Assembly: GCF_003400205.1 (NCBI RefSeq)
Contig: NZ_QUQV01000003.1
Coordinates: forward strand, 186,001-250,000
Length of the DNA stretch: 64,000 bases
Direction: 5' to 3'
DNA from: Bacillus sp. HNG
GTDB lineage: Bacteria; Bacillota; Bacilli; Bacillales; Bacillaceae_L
This document shows positions 1-10,244 of this stretch, piece by piece (the stretch's first letter is position 1; the number at the start of each line of letters is the position of its first letter). The translations under genes and the position numbers were made by a program. Under the pieces are notes generated by a model, which did not search any database, was not told the origin of the DNA, and saw only the letters and a list, made by a program, of their open reading frames with translations.

Positions 1-186
1 CGCATTGATTTCATCTATTCGATATTCACCTGTTAGCTGTAGTGCACCGCGAATGGACACATATTGGTCATGCTCTTGAATGACAATATCAGGGTCAAGT
101 GATATTGAGATGAGCTCAGAGACTTCCTGTCCCTTTTGAAACCAGACTGATTCTTCTACTGAAAATCGTAAGTTTTCAGATGACAT
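1..186 (-). CDS. spoVID: SpoVID spore coat morphogenetic protein, N-terminal fragment
   Basis: The reading frame starts at 186 and runs off the left edge, so only the first 62 residues are present. The N-terminus MSSENLRFSVEESVWFQKGQ, followed by a VSELISISLDPDI stretch, resembles SpoVID of Bacillus, which directs encasement of the spore by coat proteins in the mother cell. An AGGAGGAG Shine-Dalgarno lies just upstream of the ATG. Its position next to hemL matches the B. subtilis order. It is separated from hemL by a terminator, so it should have its own promoter. The LysM domain known from the family would lie outside the window. Confidence 0.93.
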   Translation of the reverse strand, partial: MSSENLRFSVEESVWFQKGQEVSELISISLDPDIVIQEHDQYVSIRGALQLTGEYRIDEINA

Positions 187-238
187 CAGCTACTCCTCCT
201 TTCAGTCTCCTTCTAAACAGATTTATTATGACATTACA

Positions 239-268
239 ATTTTTATGATAGTTCCAAGCGATTTATGA
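239..268 (-). promoter_or_regulatory. possible sigma-E-type promoter of spoVID
   Basis: On the minus strand TCATAAAT (261-268) is separated by 13 nt from CATAAAAAT (239-247), resembling the -35 and -10 elements of mother-cell sigma-E promoters. It lies about 50 nt upstream of the spoVID start. B. subtilis spoVID is known to be sigma-E dependent; the match here is imperfect, so this is inference. Confidence 0.35.
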
Positions 269-295
269 TAAGTTCTTCAAGAAGTTGTTCGAAAT

Positions 296-332
296 AAAAA
301 GGCAGACCCAGTTGATTTTATCTGAGTCTGCC
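296..332 (-). terminator. terminator of the hem operon
   Basis: On the minus strand GGCAGAC...GTCTGCC with an extended CAG/CTG stem is followed by TTTTT. It sits about 50 nt beyond the hemL stop and separates hemL from spoVID. Confidence 0.8.
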
Positions 333-380
333 ATATGTTTTTAACTTTATTGAGTCGGCTTCAAATCCGCTACGATAAAG

Positions 381-1670
381 TTAGCCTTTAATTTTTAAAA
401 ATGCTTTTTCAGCTGCTTGAATTGTCTTTTCGATATCTTCTTCAGAATGAGCGGTAGAAAGGAAAATCCCTTCAAATTGAGATGGTGGTAAAAATACTCC
501 TTCATTAGCCATTTCACGATAATACGTTGCAAAATACTCTAAATTAGATGTTTTAGCAACATCATAGTTAATGACCTTTTCATTAGTAAAGAAGAATCCA
601 ATCATTGAACCGGCACGATTGATACAATGTGGGATATCATATTTTTCTGCTGCTTGTGTAAGCCCTTCTTCCAGTCGATCAGCTTTCTTTCTAAATTCTG
701 TATAGTCTTCTGGTTTTAACTGTGATAAAGTCTCATAGCCTGCAGTCATTGCTAGTGGATTACCAGAAAGTGTTCCTGCTTGATAAATCGGTCCAGCTGG
801 TGCGATTTTTTCCATAATGTCTGCACGTCCACCATACGCACCTACAGGTAGACCACCACCGATTACTTTACCTAGACAAGTAATATCAGGTGTAACGCCA
901 AAATAACCTTGAGCACAATGATAATCCACACGGAATCCTGTCATAACCTCATCAAAAATTAACAATGTTCCATACTTTGTTGTAATTTCACGAAGTCCTT
1001 CAAGGAATCCAGGCTGTGGAGGAACAACCCCCATGTTTCCTGCTACTGGCTCCACAATTACGCCAGCAATATCTTCACCAAACTGTTCAAATGCATATTT
1101 TACCGCTTCTAAATCATTATAAGGCACTGTAATGGTATTTTTAGCAATACCCTCAGGTACACCTGGACTATCAGGTAAACCTAGAGTTGCAACACCTGAG
1201 CCTGCTTTTATTAATAATGAGTCACCATGACCGTGATAACAGCCTTCAAATTTCAAGATTTTATTACGGCCTGTATAACCTCGTGCTAAACGTAACGCAC
1301 TCATAGTTGCTTCTGTTCCGGAGTTTACCATACGAACGATTTCAATGGATGGAACCCTTTCAATTACTAGTTTAGCAAGCTTATTTTCAGATAATGTGGG
1401 AGCGCCAAAGCTTGTTCCCATTTCTGTTGCTTTTTTTAAGGATTCGACCACTTGGTCATTTGCATGACCGTGAATAAGCGGTCCCCATGATAGTACGTAA
1501 TCTATGTATTCATTTCCATCGATATCATATATTTTAGAGCCCTTCCCGCGCTCCATGAAGATAGGATCCATATTTACGGATTTGAAAGCACGTACTGGAC
1601 TATTTACTCCACCTGGCATTAGGTGTATGCTTTCCGAAAATGCCGCTTTTGACTTTTCATAACTTCTCAT
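381..1670 (-). CDS. hemL: glutamate-1-semialdehyde 2,1-aminomutase HemL
   Basis: This cytosolic PLP enzyme converts glutamate-1-semialdehyde to 5-aminolevulinate, the second C5-pathway step after HemA. The protein opens [11 protein letters not shown] and has the [11 protein letters not shown] motif near residue 20, GTEA near 120, the [11 protein letters not shown]-site motif and the GKVIGGG active-site lysine motif. Length of 429 residues is normal. The ATG at 1670 was preferred to the one at 1676 because GAAAGGGG is 9 nt from the former and only 3 nt from the latter. It is the last gene of hemA-X-C-D-B-L and is followed by a terminator. Confidence 0.97.
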   Translation of the reverse strand: MRSYEKSKAAFSESIHLMPGGVNSPVRAFKSVNMDPIFMERGKGSKIYDIDGNEYIDYVLSWGPLIHGHANDQVVESLKKATEMGTSFGAPTLSENKLAKLVIERVPSIEIVRMVNSGTEATMSALRLARGYTGRNKILKFEGCYHGHGDSLLIKAGSGVATLGLPDSPGVPEGIAKNTITVPYNDLEAVKYAFEQFGEDIAGVIVEPVAGNMGVVPPQPGFLEGLREITTKYGTLLIFDEVMTGFRVDYHCAQGYFGVTPDITCLGKVIGGGLPVGAYGGRADIMEKIAPAGPIYQAGTLSGNPLAMTAGYETLSQLKPEDYTEFRKKADRLEEGLTQAAEKYDIPHCINRAGSMIGFFFTNEKVINYDVAKTSNLEYFATYYREMANEGVFLPPSQFEGIFLSTAHSEEDIEKTIQAAEKAFLKIKG

Positions 1671-1693
1671 CTTCATTAACCCCTTTCTTTTAA

Positions 1694-1738
1694 TGGGGCC
1701 TGCCCCCGTCGCGTTAATGAGGGACAGACACTACACTT
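1694..1738 (-). repeat. short GC-rich hairpin and repeat-like fragment between hemB and hemL
   Basis: A GGGG-CCTG-CCCC hairpin is followed on the plus strand by GGGACAGACACT. The composition is unlike the flanking genes and it looks like a piece of a dispersed element, but no second copy was found in the window, so the call is weak. Confidence 0.3.
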
Positions 1739-1744
1739 CATTCG

Positions 1745-2725
1745 TTAATTTTCTTTTAACCAACGTGCTACATCTTTTGAGTGATACGTAATGATCAAAT
1801 CCGCTCCTGCACGTTTCATTCCGGTTAGCATTTCCATGACAATTTCTTTTTCATTAATCCAACCATTTTGAGCGGCTGCTTTAATCATTGAATATTCTCC
1901 ACTCACGTTATAAGCAACTACCGGTGCATTAAAATGATTTTTAACATCGCGAACGATATCTAAGTATGACAATGCTGGCTTTACAATAAGGAAATCTGCA
2001 CCTTCTTCAATATCAGATTCAGCTTCACGTAATGCTTCTAAGCGGTTGGCATAATCCATTTGATAGGTTTTACGGTCACCAAAAGAAGGAGCACTCCCAG
2101 CTGCATCACGAAATGGACCATAAAAGGCAGATGAGTACTTAACCGCATAGGACATGATTGGCACATTTTCAAAGCCCGCTTCATCCAGACCGTGACGTAT
2201 CGCTGTCACAAATCCGTCCATCATGTTAGATGGTGCAATAATGTCTGCACCCGCTTTTGCCTGACTTACAGCTGTTTTTGCTAATAACTCTAACGACGGG
2301 TCATTTAGTATTTCTCCGTTCTCAATCACTCCACAGTGGCCATGTGATGTATATTCACATAGGCAAGTATCAGCAATTACAATTAATTCTGGGTGCTTCT
2401 CTTTAATTAATCGTGTTGCCTCCTGAACAATACCGTGATCATGATAAGCTCCTGTACCTACCTCATCTTTATCATTAGGTACACCAAATAAAATGACTGA
2501 TTTAATACCTAATTCTACAATTTCATCAAGTTCTTGTTGGAGTAAATCTAATGAAATATTATAGACACCCGGCATTGAGGAAACTTCAACTTTTTTATTT
2601 TCTCCTTCCACAACGAATAGTGGGTAAATTAAATCATCTGTATGTAGGTGTGTTTCACGGACTAAAGCTCTCATGTTTGCTGATTGACGTAGTCTTCGGT
2701 GTCTAGCAAATTGTAATTTCTCCAT
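1745..2725 (-). CDS. hemB: delta-aminolevulinic acid dehydratase (porphobilinogen synthase) HemB
   Basis: The enzyme condenses two 5-aminolevulinate molecules into porphobilinogen in the cytosol. The sequence shows the zinc-binding cluster [13 protein letters not shown] around residues 119-131, the active-site lysine in VKYSS near 195 and the Schiff-base lysine in IVKPALSY near 248. Length of 326 residues is standard. An AAGGAGGAG Shine-Dalgarno lies 8-9 nt before the ATG. It follows hemD by 2 nt and precedes hemL by about 75 nt, consistent with cotranscription from the hemA promoter. Confidence 0.98.
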   Translation of the reverse strand: MEKLQFARHRRLRQSANMRALVRETHLHTDDLIYPLFVVEGENKKVEVSSMPGVYNISLDLLQQELDEIVELGIKSVILFGVPNDKDEVGTGAYHDHGIVQEATRLIKEKHPELIVIADTCLCEYTSHGHCGVIENGEILNDPSLELLAKTAVSQAKAGADIIAPSNMMDGFVTAIRHGLDEAGFENVPIMSYAVKYSSAFYGPFRDAAGSAPSFGDRKTYQMDYANRLEALREAESDIEEGADFLIVKPALSYLDIVRDVKNHFNAPVVAYNVSGEYSMIKAAAQNGWINEKEIVMEMLTGMKRAGADLIITYHSKDVARWLKEN

Positions 2726-2727
2726 CT

Positions 2728-3528
2728 TTATTCTCCTCCTTGTGCTTGTAAAAAATTGATAATTTCCGTGAGTAAATGGTCAGTTGTGTAATTCTTAGGG
2801 CAAATATGAATTGGGATATGTAAATGATCTGCCGCTTTCTTTGTTTCCGGTCCGATGCAAGCGAATAGTACATCTTTAGTCAATTCTTCCCAATCCGTTT
2901 GTTCCACCAAATTATAGAACTGCTTCACTGTAGATGGACTTGTGAAGGTGATAATATCAATTTGTTTTTCTTTTAAAAGCGTGATTAAATGTTCCTTTTC
3001 ACGAGAATCTCCAGTTGTCTCATAGACAATTAAATCTGTTGCCACAGCACCGTGTCTCGTGATTTCATCCACTAAATAAGAACGCGATAAATTCCCACGA
3101 GCTAGTAAAAAGCGGACACCTTTCATCACATGAGGTCTTAAACTTTCAAACAAACCTTCTGCGATAAATTCATCAGGTACAATCTCTGGTCTATAGCCTT
3201 TTGCCAACAAAGCCTTCTCGGTTTTTGTACCGACTACAGCTATTTTGGGCATTGGAATATTCTTCGTTACTATTTCCACAACTTGATCATAAAAATCAAA
3301 AAAGAAATCAACACCATTCTTACTCGTAAAAATCAACCACTCATACATGTGTAGATTCTTTATTGTATCTTCAATTAAAGTTGTGTCATTTGGTTTTTGG
3401 AACGTTAGTAATGGTATTTCAATTGGAGTTCCACCTGCTGCCAAGATTTTCTTTGAAAACTCAGCAGCCGCACTTTTACCTCTTGTATTTAAAATCGTTT
3501 TTCCCAACAGAGGTTGTGTGCCTTCCAT
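2728..3528 (-). CDS. hemD: uroporphyrinogen-III synthase HemD
   Basis: It cyclises hydroxymethylbilane with inversion of ring D to give uroporphyrinogen III. The family is poorly conserved, but the 266-residue two-lobed pattern is visible: [10 protein letters not shown] at the start, [14 protein letters not shown] near 65-78, FLLARG near 140, and [12 protein letters not shown] near 190-201. Its ATG shares a base with the hemC stop (TAATG), which implies [13 protein letters not shown] coupling. Operon position between hemC and hemB strongly supports the assignment. Confidence 0.94.
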   Translation of the reverse strand: MEGTQPLLGKTILNTRGKSAAAEFSKKILAAGGTPIEIPLLTFQKPNDTTLIEDTIKNLHMYEWLIFTSKNGVDFFFDFYDQVVEIVTKNIPMPKIAVVGTKTEKALLAKGYRPEIVPDEFIAEGLFESLRPHVMKGVRFLLARGNLSRSYLVDEITRHGAVATDLIVYETTGDSREKEHLITLLKEKQIDIITFTSPSTVKQFYNLVEQTDWEELTKDVLFACIGPETKKAADHLHIPIHICPKNYTTDHLLTEIINFLQAQGGE

Positions 3529-4460
3529 TACTTATTAAGCTCCTCTTTTACTTGGTCAATTAATTCTTTTGCACCAAGGTCTGATAATTTTTTCGCAGCT
3601 TCATGTCCAACGTCAATTGGATTTTTCCCATAAACCTGTTCTTTGTAAATGGTTTTCCCATCAGGTGAACCAACCAAAGCTGTTAACGCAATTTCTCTAT
3701 CATCTGACATCGTTGCATAAGCTGCAATTGGAATCTGGCAGCCGCCTTCCATTTTATGAAGAAAAGCACGCTCTGCAGCTACTGTATTTTGCGTATATTC
3801 ATCATTTAATTTTGATAATGCAAGTAATATTTCAGTATCATCTTCGCGGCACTCAATAGCAAGAGCACCTTGACCAACTGCCGGTAAACAAACCTCTGGT
3901 TCCACAAATTCCGATACGACTTCATCAGACCATCCCATACGCTTTAAGCCTGCAGCAGCTAAAACGATTGCATCGTAGTCTTCATTTTCTAGCTTGGAAA
4001 GTCTTGTATCGATGTTTCCGCGAATCCATTTAATTTCAATATCTTCTCTTTTTGCAAGAAGCTGCGCACTTCTGCGTAAGCTGCTTGTTCCAACAATTGC
4101 CCCACTAGGAAGATTATCGAAGGATACATCCCCCTTTGAGATGATGACATCACGGTGATCTTCACGCTTCGGTACACAACCTATGATAAGTCCTGCAGGA
4201 AGTTCAGCAGGCATATCCTTCATACTGTGGACAGCCATATCAATTTCCTTATCATATAAAGCTTGTTCAATTTCCTTCACGAAAAGGCCTTTTCCACCAA
4301 CCTTGGATAGCGTAACATCAAGAATTTTATCACCTTTTGTAACGATTTCCTTTACCTCAAACTCATTGGGAACACCCAAATTTTTAAGCTGCTGGATTAC
4401 CCAGTTTGTTTGTGTAATCGCCAATTTACTTCTTCGAGAACCAACAATAATTTTTCTCAT
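3528..4460 (-). CDS. hemC: porphobilinogen deaminase (hydroxymethylbilane synthase) HemC
   Basis: It polymerises four porphobilinogens into hydroxymethylbilane using a covalently bound dipyrromethane cofactor. Visible motifs are the N-terminal GSRRSKLA, the active-site [10 protein letters not shown] around residues 80-89, GTSSLRR near 125-131, GNIDTRL near 148, and EGGCQIP near 240, whose cysteine carries the cofactor. Length of 310 residues is normal. GGAGGAGC precedes the ATG. It begins 15 nt after hemX and overlaps hemD by one base. Confidence 0.98.
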   Translation of the reverse strand: MRKIIVGSRRSKLAITQTNWVIQQLKNLGVPNEFEVKEIVTKGDKILDVTLSKVGGKGLFVKEIEQALYDKEIDMAVHSMKDMPAELPAGLIIGCVPKREDHRDVIISKGDVSFDNLPSGAIVGTSSLRRSAQLLAKREDIEIKWIRGNIDTRLSKLENEDYDAIVLAAAGLKRMGWSDEVVSEFVEPEVCLPAVGQGALAIECREDDTEILLALSKLNDEYTQNTVAAERAFLHKMEGGCQIPIAAYATMSDDREIALTALVGSPDGKTIYKEQVYGKNPIDVGHEAAKKLSDLGAKELIDQVKEELNK

Positions 4461-4475
4461 ACATGCTCCTCCTAT

Positions 4476-5309
4476 CTATGTAAGCCAAAAATGGAAATTC
4501 GATAAACTACCAAATAAAAAGAAATTAACAAGTAAAAATAAAAATGCTCCTATGTTCCAGTAGGCAATTGTTTTTCCTTGGAGCTTTTGGACAACCCTTT
4601 TATAAAGGTACACTAAGTAAATAACTAAAACAAAAAAGGAACCTAACACCTTTGCATCGTAAAAATAAAAATTCTCAACCTTGATATAGGCCCATAGCAC
4701 TCCCAAAATAAGCGCTAATAAAAGCATGGGCACCCCAATTAGATTCAATACATAGGACATATGGTCAAGCTTTGTTAAATCATCTAGTCGGAGTAATCGT
4801 TTCCCCCATTTTTTTTGTTTTAATAAATTATACTGAAGTAAATAAAGAACGGAAAAAACAAACGACAACGAAAAAGCCCCATATGAAAGGATCGCCATCG
4901 TGATATGAATCATGAGTAACTCTGAAATAAGCTGAGTTTCTACCGCACTTGATCCATGTTGCCCTGGAGCAAATGTATGTAAAGCCATAATGAAAAACCC
5001 TAATAAATTGGTAAAAAATACAATGAAGTCCACTCTTAAAAACTTGTTTAAAATTAATGAGAGTGTAATCAATACCCAAGCATAAAAATAGAGTCCTTCA
5101 AACATGGACAATATCGGTAACCTACCTGTATTTAGCATTCGTGTCAGGAGAAAAATCGATTGAATAATCCATACAAATGCAAGTAACCAGAAGGCAAATT
5201 TGTTTACCTTCCGGTTATTATGAAGAAAGTCTATAAAATAAAGTAGGACACTTAAGGCATAGAGAATTACAGTAAACTCATGTAATCTCGTTACGTTCAT
5301 CTCTACCAT
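4476..5309 (-). CDS. hemX: HemX integral membrane protein
   Basis: A 277-residue membrane protein with about eight hydrophobic segments, related to the CcsA/cytochrome c assembly family. In B. subtilis HemX lowers the cellular amount of HemA by an unresolved mechanism; that role is carried over by homology. It sits directly behind hemA with 16 nt between them. GAGG lies 9 nt before the ATG at 5309, which supports this start over the methionine at residue 4. No catalytic motif is evident. Confidence 0.92.
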   Translation of the reverse strand: MVEMNVTRLHEFTVILYALSVLLYFIDFLHNNRKVNKFAFWLLAFVWIIQSIFLLTRMLNTGRLPILSMFEGLYFYAWVLITLSLILNKFLRVDFIVFFTNLLGFFIMALHTFAPGQHGSSAVETQLISELLMIHITMAILSYGAFSLSFVFSVLYLLQYNLLKQKKWGKRLLRLDDLTKLDHMSYVLNLIGVPMLLLALILGVLWAYIKVENFYFYDAKVLGSFFVLVIYLVYLYKRVVQKLQGKTIAYWNIGAFLFLLVNFFLFGSLSNFHFWLT

Positions 5310-5325
5310 ATCGATTTTCCTCTCA

Positions 5326-6678
5326 TTATGACTGAAGAGAAGGCTGCTGTCTATTGGCTGCTACCCTGTTCGAATTAATTTGTTCCTTTTGCATCCCATA
5401 CTCTGAAACAACTGCTTCCTCAATATCGAAAATCTTCATAAATAATGATAGAGTTTCATCTGCGTTTGGCTGTGCAGCAAGTTCCTTCGCTTGTAAAATA
5501 GGATCACGCAATAGCTGATTAATAATACTTTTCGTATGTTTGTTTAAAACTTTTCGCTCGCGTTCAGTTAGATTAGGCATTTTACGTTCAATACTCTCCA
5601 TTGTTTCGGCCTGAATGGCTAATGCCTTATTACGTAACGCTGAAATGACAGGAACTACACCTAAAGTATTTAACCAATTCTTGAATTCAATGATTTCATT
5701 TTCAATCATAAGTTCAATTTCTTCAGCAGCTACTTTCCGTTCCTGAAGATTAGCTTCAACGATTCCTTCTAAATCATCGATATCATACAAAAAGACGCTT
5801 TCTAAATCGGCAAGTCCCGGATCTAAGTCCCTTGGTACAGCAATATCAACCATAAATAAAGGACGACCCTTTCTCATTCGCTCGATATCTTGCATCATAT
5901 CCTTCGTGACAACATAGCCTTTTGCACCAGTAGAACTAATCATGATGTCTGCATCAATTAAGGCACATTGAAGTTCCTCGATAGCTTTTGCTTCCCCTTG
6001 GAACTTATCAGCAAGGATTTGTGCTTTTTCAAAAGTACGATTCATAACTGTTACTTTTTCAACACCAGAGCCGTGTAAGTTTTGTACAGCTAATTCGCCC
6101 ATTTTCCCAGCACCTAAGATGAGGACATTTTTATTCGAAAGATCACCAAATATCTTCTTCGCTAGTTCAACGGCAGCATAACTGACTGAAACAGCATTTG
6201 AACCAATTTCCGTTTCAGAATGCGCACGTTTTGCTAATGTGATGGATTGCTTAAATAGGTGGTTAAATACAGTTCCTGATGTCCCTAATTCTTGTGCAGA
6301 AAGAAAGCTTGAACGTACTTGTCCAAGAATTTGCGTTTCACCAACTACCATCGAATTCAATCCACATGTAACATGAAACAGATGTTCAACGGCACCTTCT
6401 TCTTCAAAGATATTCAAATAGGGTGCAAATTCTTCTTTATCAATTCCAAACCACTGTGAAAGGAAATCTTTTATATAATAACGTCCTGTATGCAGTTGGT
6501 CGACAACAGCATATATTTCTGTCCGGTTACATGTTGAAACAATGATATTTTCTAAAATACTCTTTTTCCCTTTTAATTCTTTCATTGCTTGTACAATGCT
6601 CTCTGAATCAAAGGTCAATTTTTCACGTATTTCGACAGGGGCTGTTCTATAGTTTAGTCCGACCATAATTGTATGCAT
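5326..6678 (-). CDS. hemA: glutamyl-tRNA reductase HemA
   Basis: It reduces glutamyl-tRNA(Glu) to glutamate-1-semialdehyde, the first committed step of C5 haem synthesis. The catalytic cysteine lies in [10 protein letters not shown] around residues 48-57, followed by [15 protein letters not shown] near 107-121, the NADPH-binding GAGKMGELA near 190, and a helical C-terminal dimerisation domain. Length of 450 residues is typical. GGGGTGAG precedes the ATG. It is the first gene of the six-gene hem operon and follows an extended -10 promoter. Confidence 0.98.
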   Translation of the reverse strand: MHTIMVGLNYRTAPVEIREKLTFDSESIVQAMKELKGKKSILENIIVSTCNRTEIYAVVDQLHTGRYYIKDFLSQWFGIDKEEFAPYLNIFEEEGAVEHLFHVTCGLNSMVVGETQILGQVRSSFLSAQELGTSGTVFNHLFKQSITLAKRAHSETEIGSNAVSVSYAAVELAKKIFGDLSNKNVLILGAGKMGELAVQNLHGSGVEKVTVMNRTFEKAQILADKFQGEAKAIEELQCALIDADIMISSTGAKGYVVTKDMMQDIERMRKGRPLFMVDIAVPRDLDPGLADLESVFLYDIDDLEGIVEANLQERKVAAEEIELMIENEIIEFKNWLNTLGVVPVISALRNKALAIQAETMESIERKMPNLTERERKVLNKHTKSIINQLLRDPILQAKELAAQPNADETLSLFMKIFDIEEAVVSEYGMQKEQINSNRVAANRQQPSLQS

Positions 6679-6736
6679 AATCTCTCACCCCAACTTTTAA
6701 ATAATAAAATAGATTTCGTTCCAAAAAACTACTACT

Positions 6737-6745
6737 ATTATACCA
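6737..6745 (-). promoter_or_regulatory. extended -10 promoter of hemAXCDBL
   Basis: On the minus strand TGGTATAAT, an extended -10 element, lies about 60 nt before the hemA start. No good -35 is present, which is tolerable for an extended -10. No PerR-like operator was recognised here. Confidence 0.55.
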
Positions 6746-6820
6746 TGTATGATGTGAACGATTGTCGAAAAATGTGTGAACAGTTTTTGACAACCTATGC
6801 TAAGATGAATTTATAATAAG

Positions 6821-6946
6821 AAAAGTGCAAGGCGCCCGTCTATCGGCGACAAGCACAAGACAAGCGCTGACAGAAGGCGGTTTTTGCCTTCAGAAGTGAT
6901 TGGCTTGTGACCTCGAGCCGATGGCGCCTGGAACTAGACATAAAAA
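6821..6946. repeat. dispersed structured repeat, family A copy 1
   Basis: A roughly 125-bp element with nested complementary arms: GGCGCC/GGCGCC and ATCGGC/GCCGAT outside, CACAAG/CTTGTG in the middle, and GAAGGC/GCCTTC around an inner T-rich loop. Near-identical copies occur at 62188-62310 and, truncated, at 58572-58660, all in the same orientation. It has no open reading frame and fills the hemA-ysxD divergent region. Confidence 0.8.
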
Positions 6947-7050
6947 TGAACTTATAAATGCGTTTATACTAATAAATAAGTCGTTTTGACTTCAATCGTT
7001 ACCATAACAAAAAAGCATGGTCAAATCAAGTAACTAGCATGGGGGACTAT

Positions 7051-7536
7051 ATGAAAAAAAATAATCTCTTTTCTGGTATTATCCTTGTCGGAATTGGATG
7101 CTATCTTTTGCTTCAACAATTGGGTATACCAGTATTTACTAACTTCTATTCGTGGCAAACACTTGTCATCCTTGTTGGGATTGCTTTTCTCGTGCAAGCA
7201 TCTGTCGAAAACAACCCAAGCAGTATTCTTCCTGGTGTCATTCTAGTTGGTTTTGGATTCCATTTCCATGGGATCAATCAACTTAGCTTTTGGCCGAAAC
7301 AGCCAGGTACTTTATTGTTCATTGTTGGACTCGGAATGCTGCTTACCTATTTTAAGACAAAAAATGGACTATTCCATAGTATCGTTCTTTTATTTGTTTC
7401 ACTGTTGTTTCTCAATTATGGCCGATTTTTAAGTTGGCTAGGATTTTTAGAGGGCAGTTTTTCTTTCATTTTAGACTATTGGCCCCTTCTCCTTGTCGGG
7501 ATCGGCTTTTATTTATTATTCATTAAGAAAAAGTAA
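7051..7536 (+). CDS. ysxD: YsxD-like membrane protein with LiaF-type transmembrane domain
   Basis: A 161-residue protein with about five or six hydrophobic segments arranged as repeated GIILVGIGCYLL, LVILVGIAFLV and GVILVGFGF hairpins, typical of the LiaI/LiaF-like transmembrane domain. No catalytic residues are seen and the function is unknown. Its place beside hemA matches B. subtilis ysxD, though here it is transcribed divergently from hemA. GGGGGA lies 4-5 nt before the ATG at 7051, so that start was chosen over the one at 7039, whose own bases form the Shine-Dalgarno. It is followed by its own terminator. Confidence 0.8.
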   Translation: MKKNNLFSGIILVGIGCYLLLQQLGIPVFTNFYSWQTLVILVGIAFLVQASVENNPSSILPGVILVGFGFHFHGINQLSFWPKQPGTLLFIVGLGMLLTYFKTKNGLFHSIVLLFVSLLFLNYGRFLSWLGFLEGSFSFILDYWPLLLVGIGFYLLFIKKK

Positions 7537-7556
7537 ATTATACCAAAACCAATCAT

Positions 7557-7591
7557 ACCCACGAAGGTTAAACTTCGTGGGTGTTTCTATT
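7557..7591 (+). terminator. terminator of ysxD
   Basis: ACCCACGAAG-GTTAAA-CTTCGTGGGT, ten base pairs, followed by a T-rich stretch on the plus strand, 20 nt after the ysxD stop. Confidence 0.8.
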
Positions 7592-7654
7592 ACCTTAAGA
7601 CTGTTTTCGTAAAGCCATTAATAAGTATTATTAGACACTTAAGTGCACCCTCTA

Positions 7655-7838
7655 GTGATTGGAGCGTATGGTGCGAGATCCTCGAAAATGCAGGCATTTT
7701 CTTCGTGCGGTGTTGTTTCAAGGAAGAAAACACAACGTCCTGCGGGAATAGCGAGCCAAGCAAGACCCCGCAGTGAGGCACGAGCGAGGAGGCTTGCGGA
7801 TCGCCCGCGGAAAGCAAGTGCCAGAAGCGGAAATCACC
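7655..7838. repeat. dispersed GC-rich repeat, family B copy 1
   Basis: This begins GATTGGAGCG and ends AGCGGAAATCA, with an internal CCCGCGGAAAGC. The stretch has much higher GC than its surroundings and no coding frame. A related element, inverted, lies at 47934-48052. The copy here carries extra internal sequence around 7676-7742 that is itself partly palindromic. It occupies the gap between ysxD and the transporter. Confidence 0.65.
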
Positions 7839-7894
7839 CTAGTTCCACCAATGACCTTTAAGTTAACAACAATCTTTTAGAAAAGAGCCTACAT

Positions 7895-7925
7895 AAAAAA
7901 ACACCCCAAAGTTTGACCTTTGAGG
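7895..7925 (-). terminator. terminator of the amino-acid ABC transporter operon
   Basis: On the minus strand CCTCAAAG-GTCAAA-CTTTGGGG is followed by TGTTTTTTT, 13 nt after the ATPase gene stop. Confidence 0.85.
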
Positions 7926-7938
7926 TACTTAAATTCCC

Positions 7939-8676
7939 TTATAGTATAGAGTTTAGAAAATCCTTTGTTCGTTGTTCTTTTGGTTTTTCAAAGATTTCCT
8001 TTGGTTTACCCACCTCGACTATTTTTCCATCATGCATATATATAACACGGTCTGCAACCTCCCTTGCAAACCCCATTTCATGGGTTACAACGACCATCGT
8101 CATTCCTTCATTCGCTAATTGCTTCATGGTATTTAGAACCTCGCCAACCAATTCTGGATCAAGTGCGGATGTTGGTTCATCAAATAACATGATTTCAGGT
8201 TTCATTGCCAACGCTCTAGCAATAGCCACACGTTGCTTTTGCCCGCCTGATAATTTAGATGGATACACGTTGACCTTATCTGCCAATCCAACCTTGCCAA
8301 GTAGTTCCTCAGCCTGTCTGACAGCTTCTGGTTTTGAAATCTTTTTAACCTGGGTAGGAGCCTCTATGACATTATCAAGGACTGTCATATGAGGAAAGAG
8401 GTTAAAATGTTGAAAAACCATTCCAACTCTTTGTCTAATTTCAGTTAGATTGTGGGTTTTTGGTTCTATTTTTTCATCTTTAATCATGATTTCTCCACTT
8501 TCCTTTATCTCTAGAAAGTTCAAACAACGGAGTAATGTACTTTTCCCAGAACCACTGGCCCCAATTAAACAAACCACTTCACTTTCTTCAACGACCATGT
8601 TGATATCTTTTAACACATGTAAGTCACCAAATGATTTATTTAAATTTACGACCTTTATCATTTCCTTTTTTCCCAT
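7939..8676 (-). CDS. amino-acid ABC transporter ATP-binding protein
   Basis: A 245-residue ATPase of the polar amino-acid uptake family (GlnQ/ArtM/TcyC type). Walker A is GASGSGKST at residues 39-47, the signature is [15 protein letters not shown] near 136-150, Walker B is [15 protein letters not shown] near 155-169, and the switch histidine is in VVTHEM near 195. It would energise the membrane permease encoded just upstream in the same operon. A GGTGA Shine-Dalgarno about 6 nt before 8676 supports the chosen start. Substrate cannot be decided from the ATPase. Confidence 0.95.
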   Translation of the reverse strand: MGKKEMIKVVNLNKSFGDLHVLKDINMVVEESEVVCLIGASGSGKSTLLRCLNFLEIKESGEIMIKDEKIEPKTHNLTEIRQRVGMVFQHFNLFPHMTVLDNVIEAPTQVKKISKPEAVRQAEELLGKVGLADKVNVYPSKLSGGQKQRVAIARALAMKPEIMLFDEPTSALDPELVGEVLNTMKQLANEGMTMVVVTHEMGFAREVADRVIYMHDGKIVEVGKPKEIFEKPKEQRTKDFLNSIL

Positions 8677-8691
8677 ATCATTTCACCATCC

Positions 8692-9354
8692 TTATTTGTC
8701 GGTAGCAGCCAATTTTTTCTCAAGCATACCAACTAATATTGTAAAGATTAGAACCAGGATTAAATAATAAATAGCAACTATGAGTAAATATGTCATATAG
8801 TCAAAATTATTCGATCCTAACGTTGTCGAAACATTAAATAGCTCATTTAAGCCGATAAATGCTGCTAGGGATGAGTCCTTTAAAGCGATAATAAATTGGT
8901 TTCCAAGAGGTGGTAAGGCTCTTCGAAACGCTTGGGGAAGGATAATTCTTCTCATCGTTAAGGTCCTACTCATTCCCAAAGACTGTCCAGCCTCCATTTG
9001 ACCACTATCAATCGATTGTATAGCACCTCGAAAAATTTCTGCCAGATATGCACCGTTATGGAAGGCTAACCCCAATGTTACCGACCAAAACATTGATATA
9101 TCTAAAGCAGATAAACCAAAATAAAAAACAAAAATCTGTACGACTAATGGGGTCCCTCTTACTAAATATATATACAGATCTGCTATCTTTACTAAGATGG
9201 TTTTCGCTGAAATTTTTAAGAATGCAAAAAGCAAACCGATAAAAACGGCAATGAAAACGGCAACGATCGTTACTTGTAAGGTTAGAAGCATCCCCTTTAG
9301 AAAAAGTGGATAGGTTTCAATTAATTGCTCAATGATATGACTTAATTCTGGCAA
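8692..9354 (-). CDS. amino-acid ABC transporter permease
   Basis: A 220-residue HisM-family inner-membrane permease with about five hydrophobic segments. The EAA loop that docks the ATPase is visible around residues 140-155 as SLGMSRTLTMRRIILPQAFR. It is followed 15 nt later by its ATPase gene and preceded by the binding lipoprotein gene, giving the standard order of a polar amino-acid importer. A homodimer is likely since only one permease gene is present. Confidence 0.95.
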   Translation of the reverse strand: MPELSHIIEQLIETYPLFLKGMLLTLQVTIVAVFIAVFIGLLFAFLKISAKTILVKIADLYIYLVRGTPLVVQIFVFYFGLSALDISMFWSVTLGLAFHNGAYLAEIFRGAIQSIDSGQMEAGQSLGMSRTLTMRRIILPQAFRRALPPLGNQFIIALKDSSLAAFIGLNELFNVSTTLGSNNFDYMTYLLIVAIYYLILVLIFTILVGMLEKKLAATDK

Positions 9355-9439
9355 TTTTACTCAACTCCTTTTTCAAATTGTCTCCCTTTAGAAAAAGAAA
9401 CGAATGCGTAGGAAAAACACATTCGTTTCGATGATGTTC

Positions 9440-10222
9440 TTATTTTTCTGGATTCGTCGTTATATCTTCTTTGAAGTATTTTTCGCTTATTTTTTTCAGT
9501 GTTCCATCTTCTGTAAGCTTTTCTAATGCTTCATTGATTTTTTTCAGCAGTTCTTCATTTTCCTTTGAAACAGCAATTGCTTGCTCACTCAAACCAAGAA
9601 TGTCCCTACCTTCAATTTCTAGCCCGTTGCCAATTCCTTCTTTTCCTGTTAAGAAATCCGTAATCACCGCATCATGTTTTCCTATCGCCAAAGCTTCTAA
9701 TGCCGTTACATCACTGTCATATTGGATCACGTTTCCAGTAACCTCTTGTGCCGTTTTTGCATATGTTGATCCCTTTGAAACGGCAATTTCCAAATCCTTC
9801 AGATCTTCTAGGCTTTGAACATCACTATCCGGTCTGACAAAAATTTGTGGTCCTGAATAATAATAAGGTGTTGAAAAATTAACATGCTCAGCACGTTCAT
9901 CTGTAATCGTATGACTAGCAACTGCAGCATCAAATCTTCCAGTCTTCACACCTTCTACAATACTGTTAAATTTAAACCTCTTTTGATTAGGTTCTAGACC
10001 GAGCTCCTTAGCAATTGCCTCTGCCACATCAATATCAAAACCAGTCATAACACCATTTCCATCTGTCACACTAAATGGATTGTATTCACCTGATGACGCA
10101 AACGTAAATTTTCCATCCTCCACTACTTTCATCCCGTTTGAAGATGATTTTTCACCGCCACAAGCACTTAAAACACCAATAACCAAAAGTAAAACGAATA
10201 AAGAACCAACTCTTTTTTTCAC
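9440..10222 (-). CDS. amino-acid ABC transporter substrate-binding lipoprotein
   Basis: A 260-residue solute-binding protein (SBP_bac_3 family). The lipoprotein signal peptide ends in LSAC with the lipid-modified cysteine at residue 21, so it should be anchored outside the membrane. Typical motifs are GFDIDVAEAIAKELG near 62-76 and the FSTPYYYSG hinge region near 118-126. The start codon is GTG at 10220-10222, preceded 9 nt upstream by GGGGGA. The ligand could be cystine, glutamine, arginine or another polar amino acid; the sequence alone does not decide. A 21-nt palindrome lies just upstream of the Shine-Dalgarno. Confidence 0.94.
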   Translation of the reverse strand: MKKRVGSLFVLLLVIGVLSACGGEKSSSNGMKVVEDGKFTFASSGEYNPFSVTDGNGVMTGFDIDVAEAIAKELGLEPNQKRFKFNSIVEGVKTGRFDAAVASHTITDERAEHVNFSTPYYYSGPQIFVRPDSDVQSLEDLKDLEIAVSKGSTYAKTAQEVTGNVIQYDSDVTALEALAIGKHDAVITDFLTGKEGIGNGLEIEGRDILGLSEQAIAVSKENEELLKKINEALEKLTEDGTLKKISEKYFKEDITTNPEK

Positions 10223-10244
10223 TGCTGTTTTCCCCCTTTTTATC

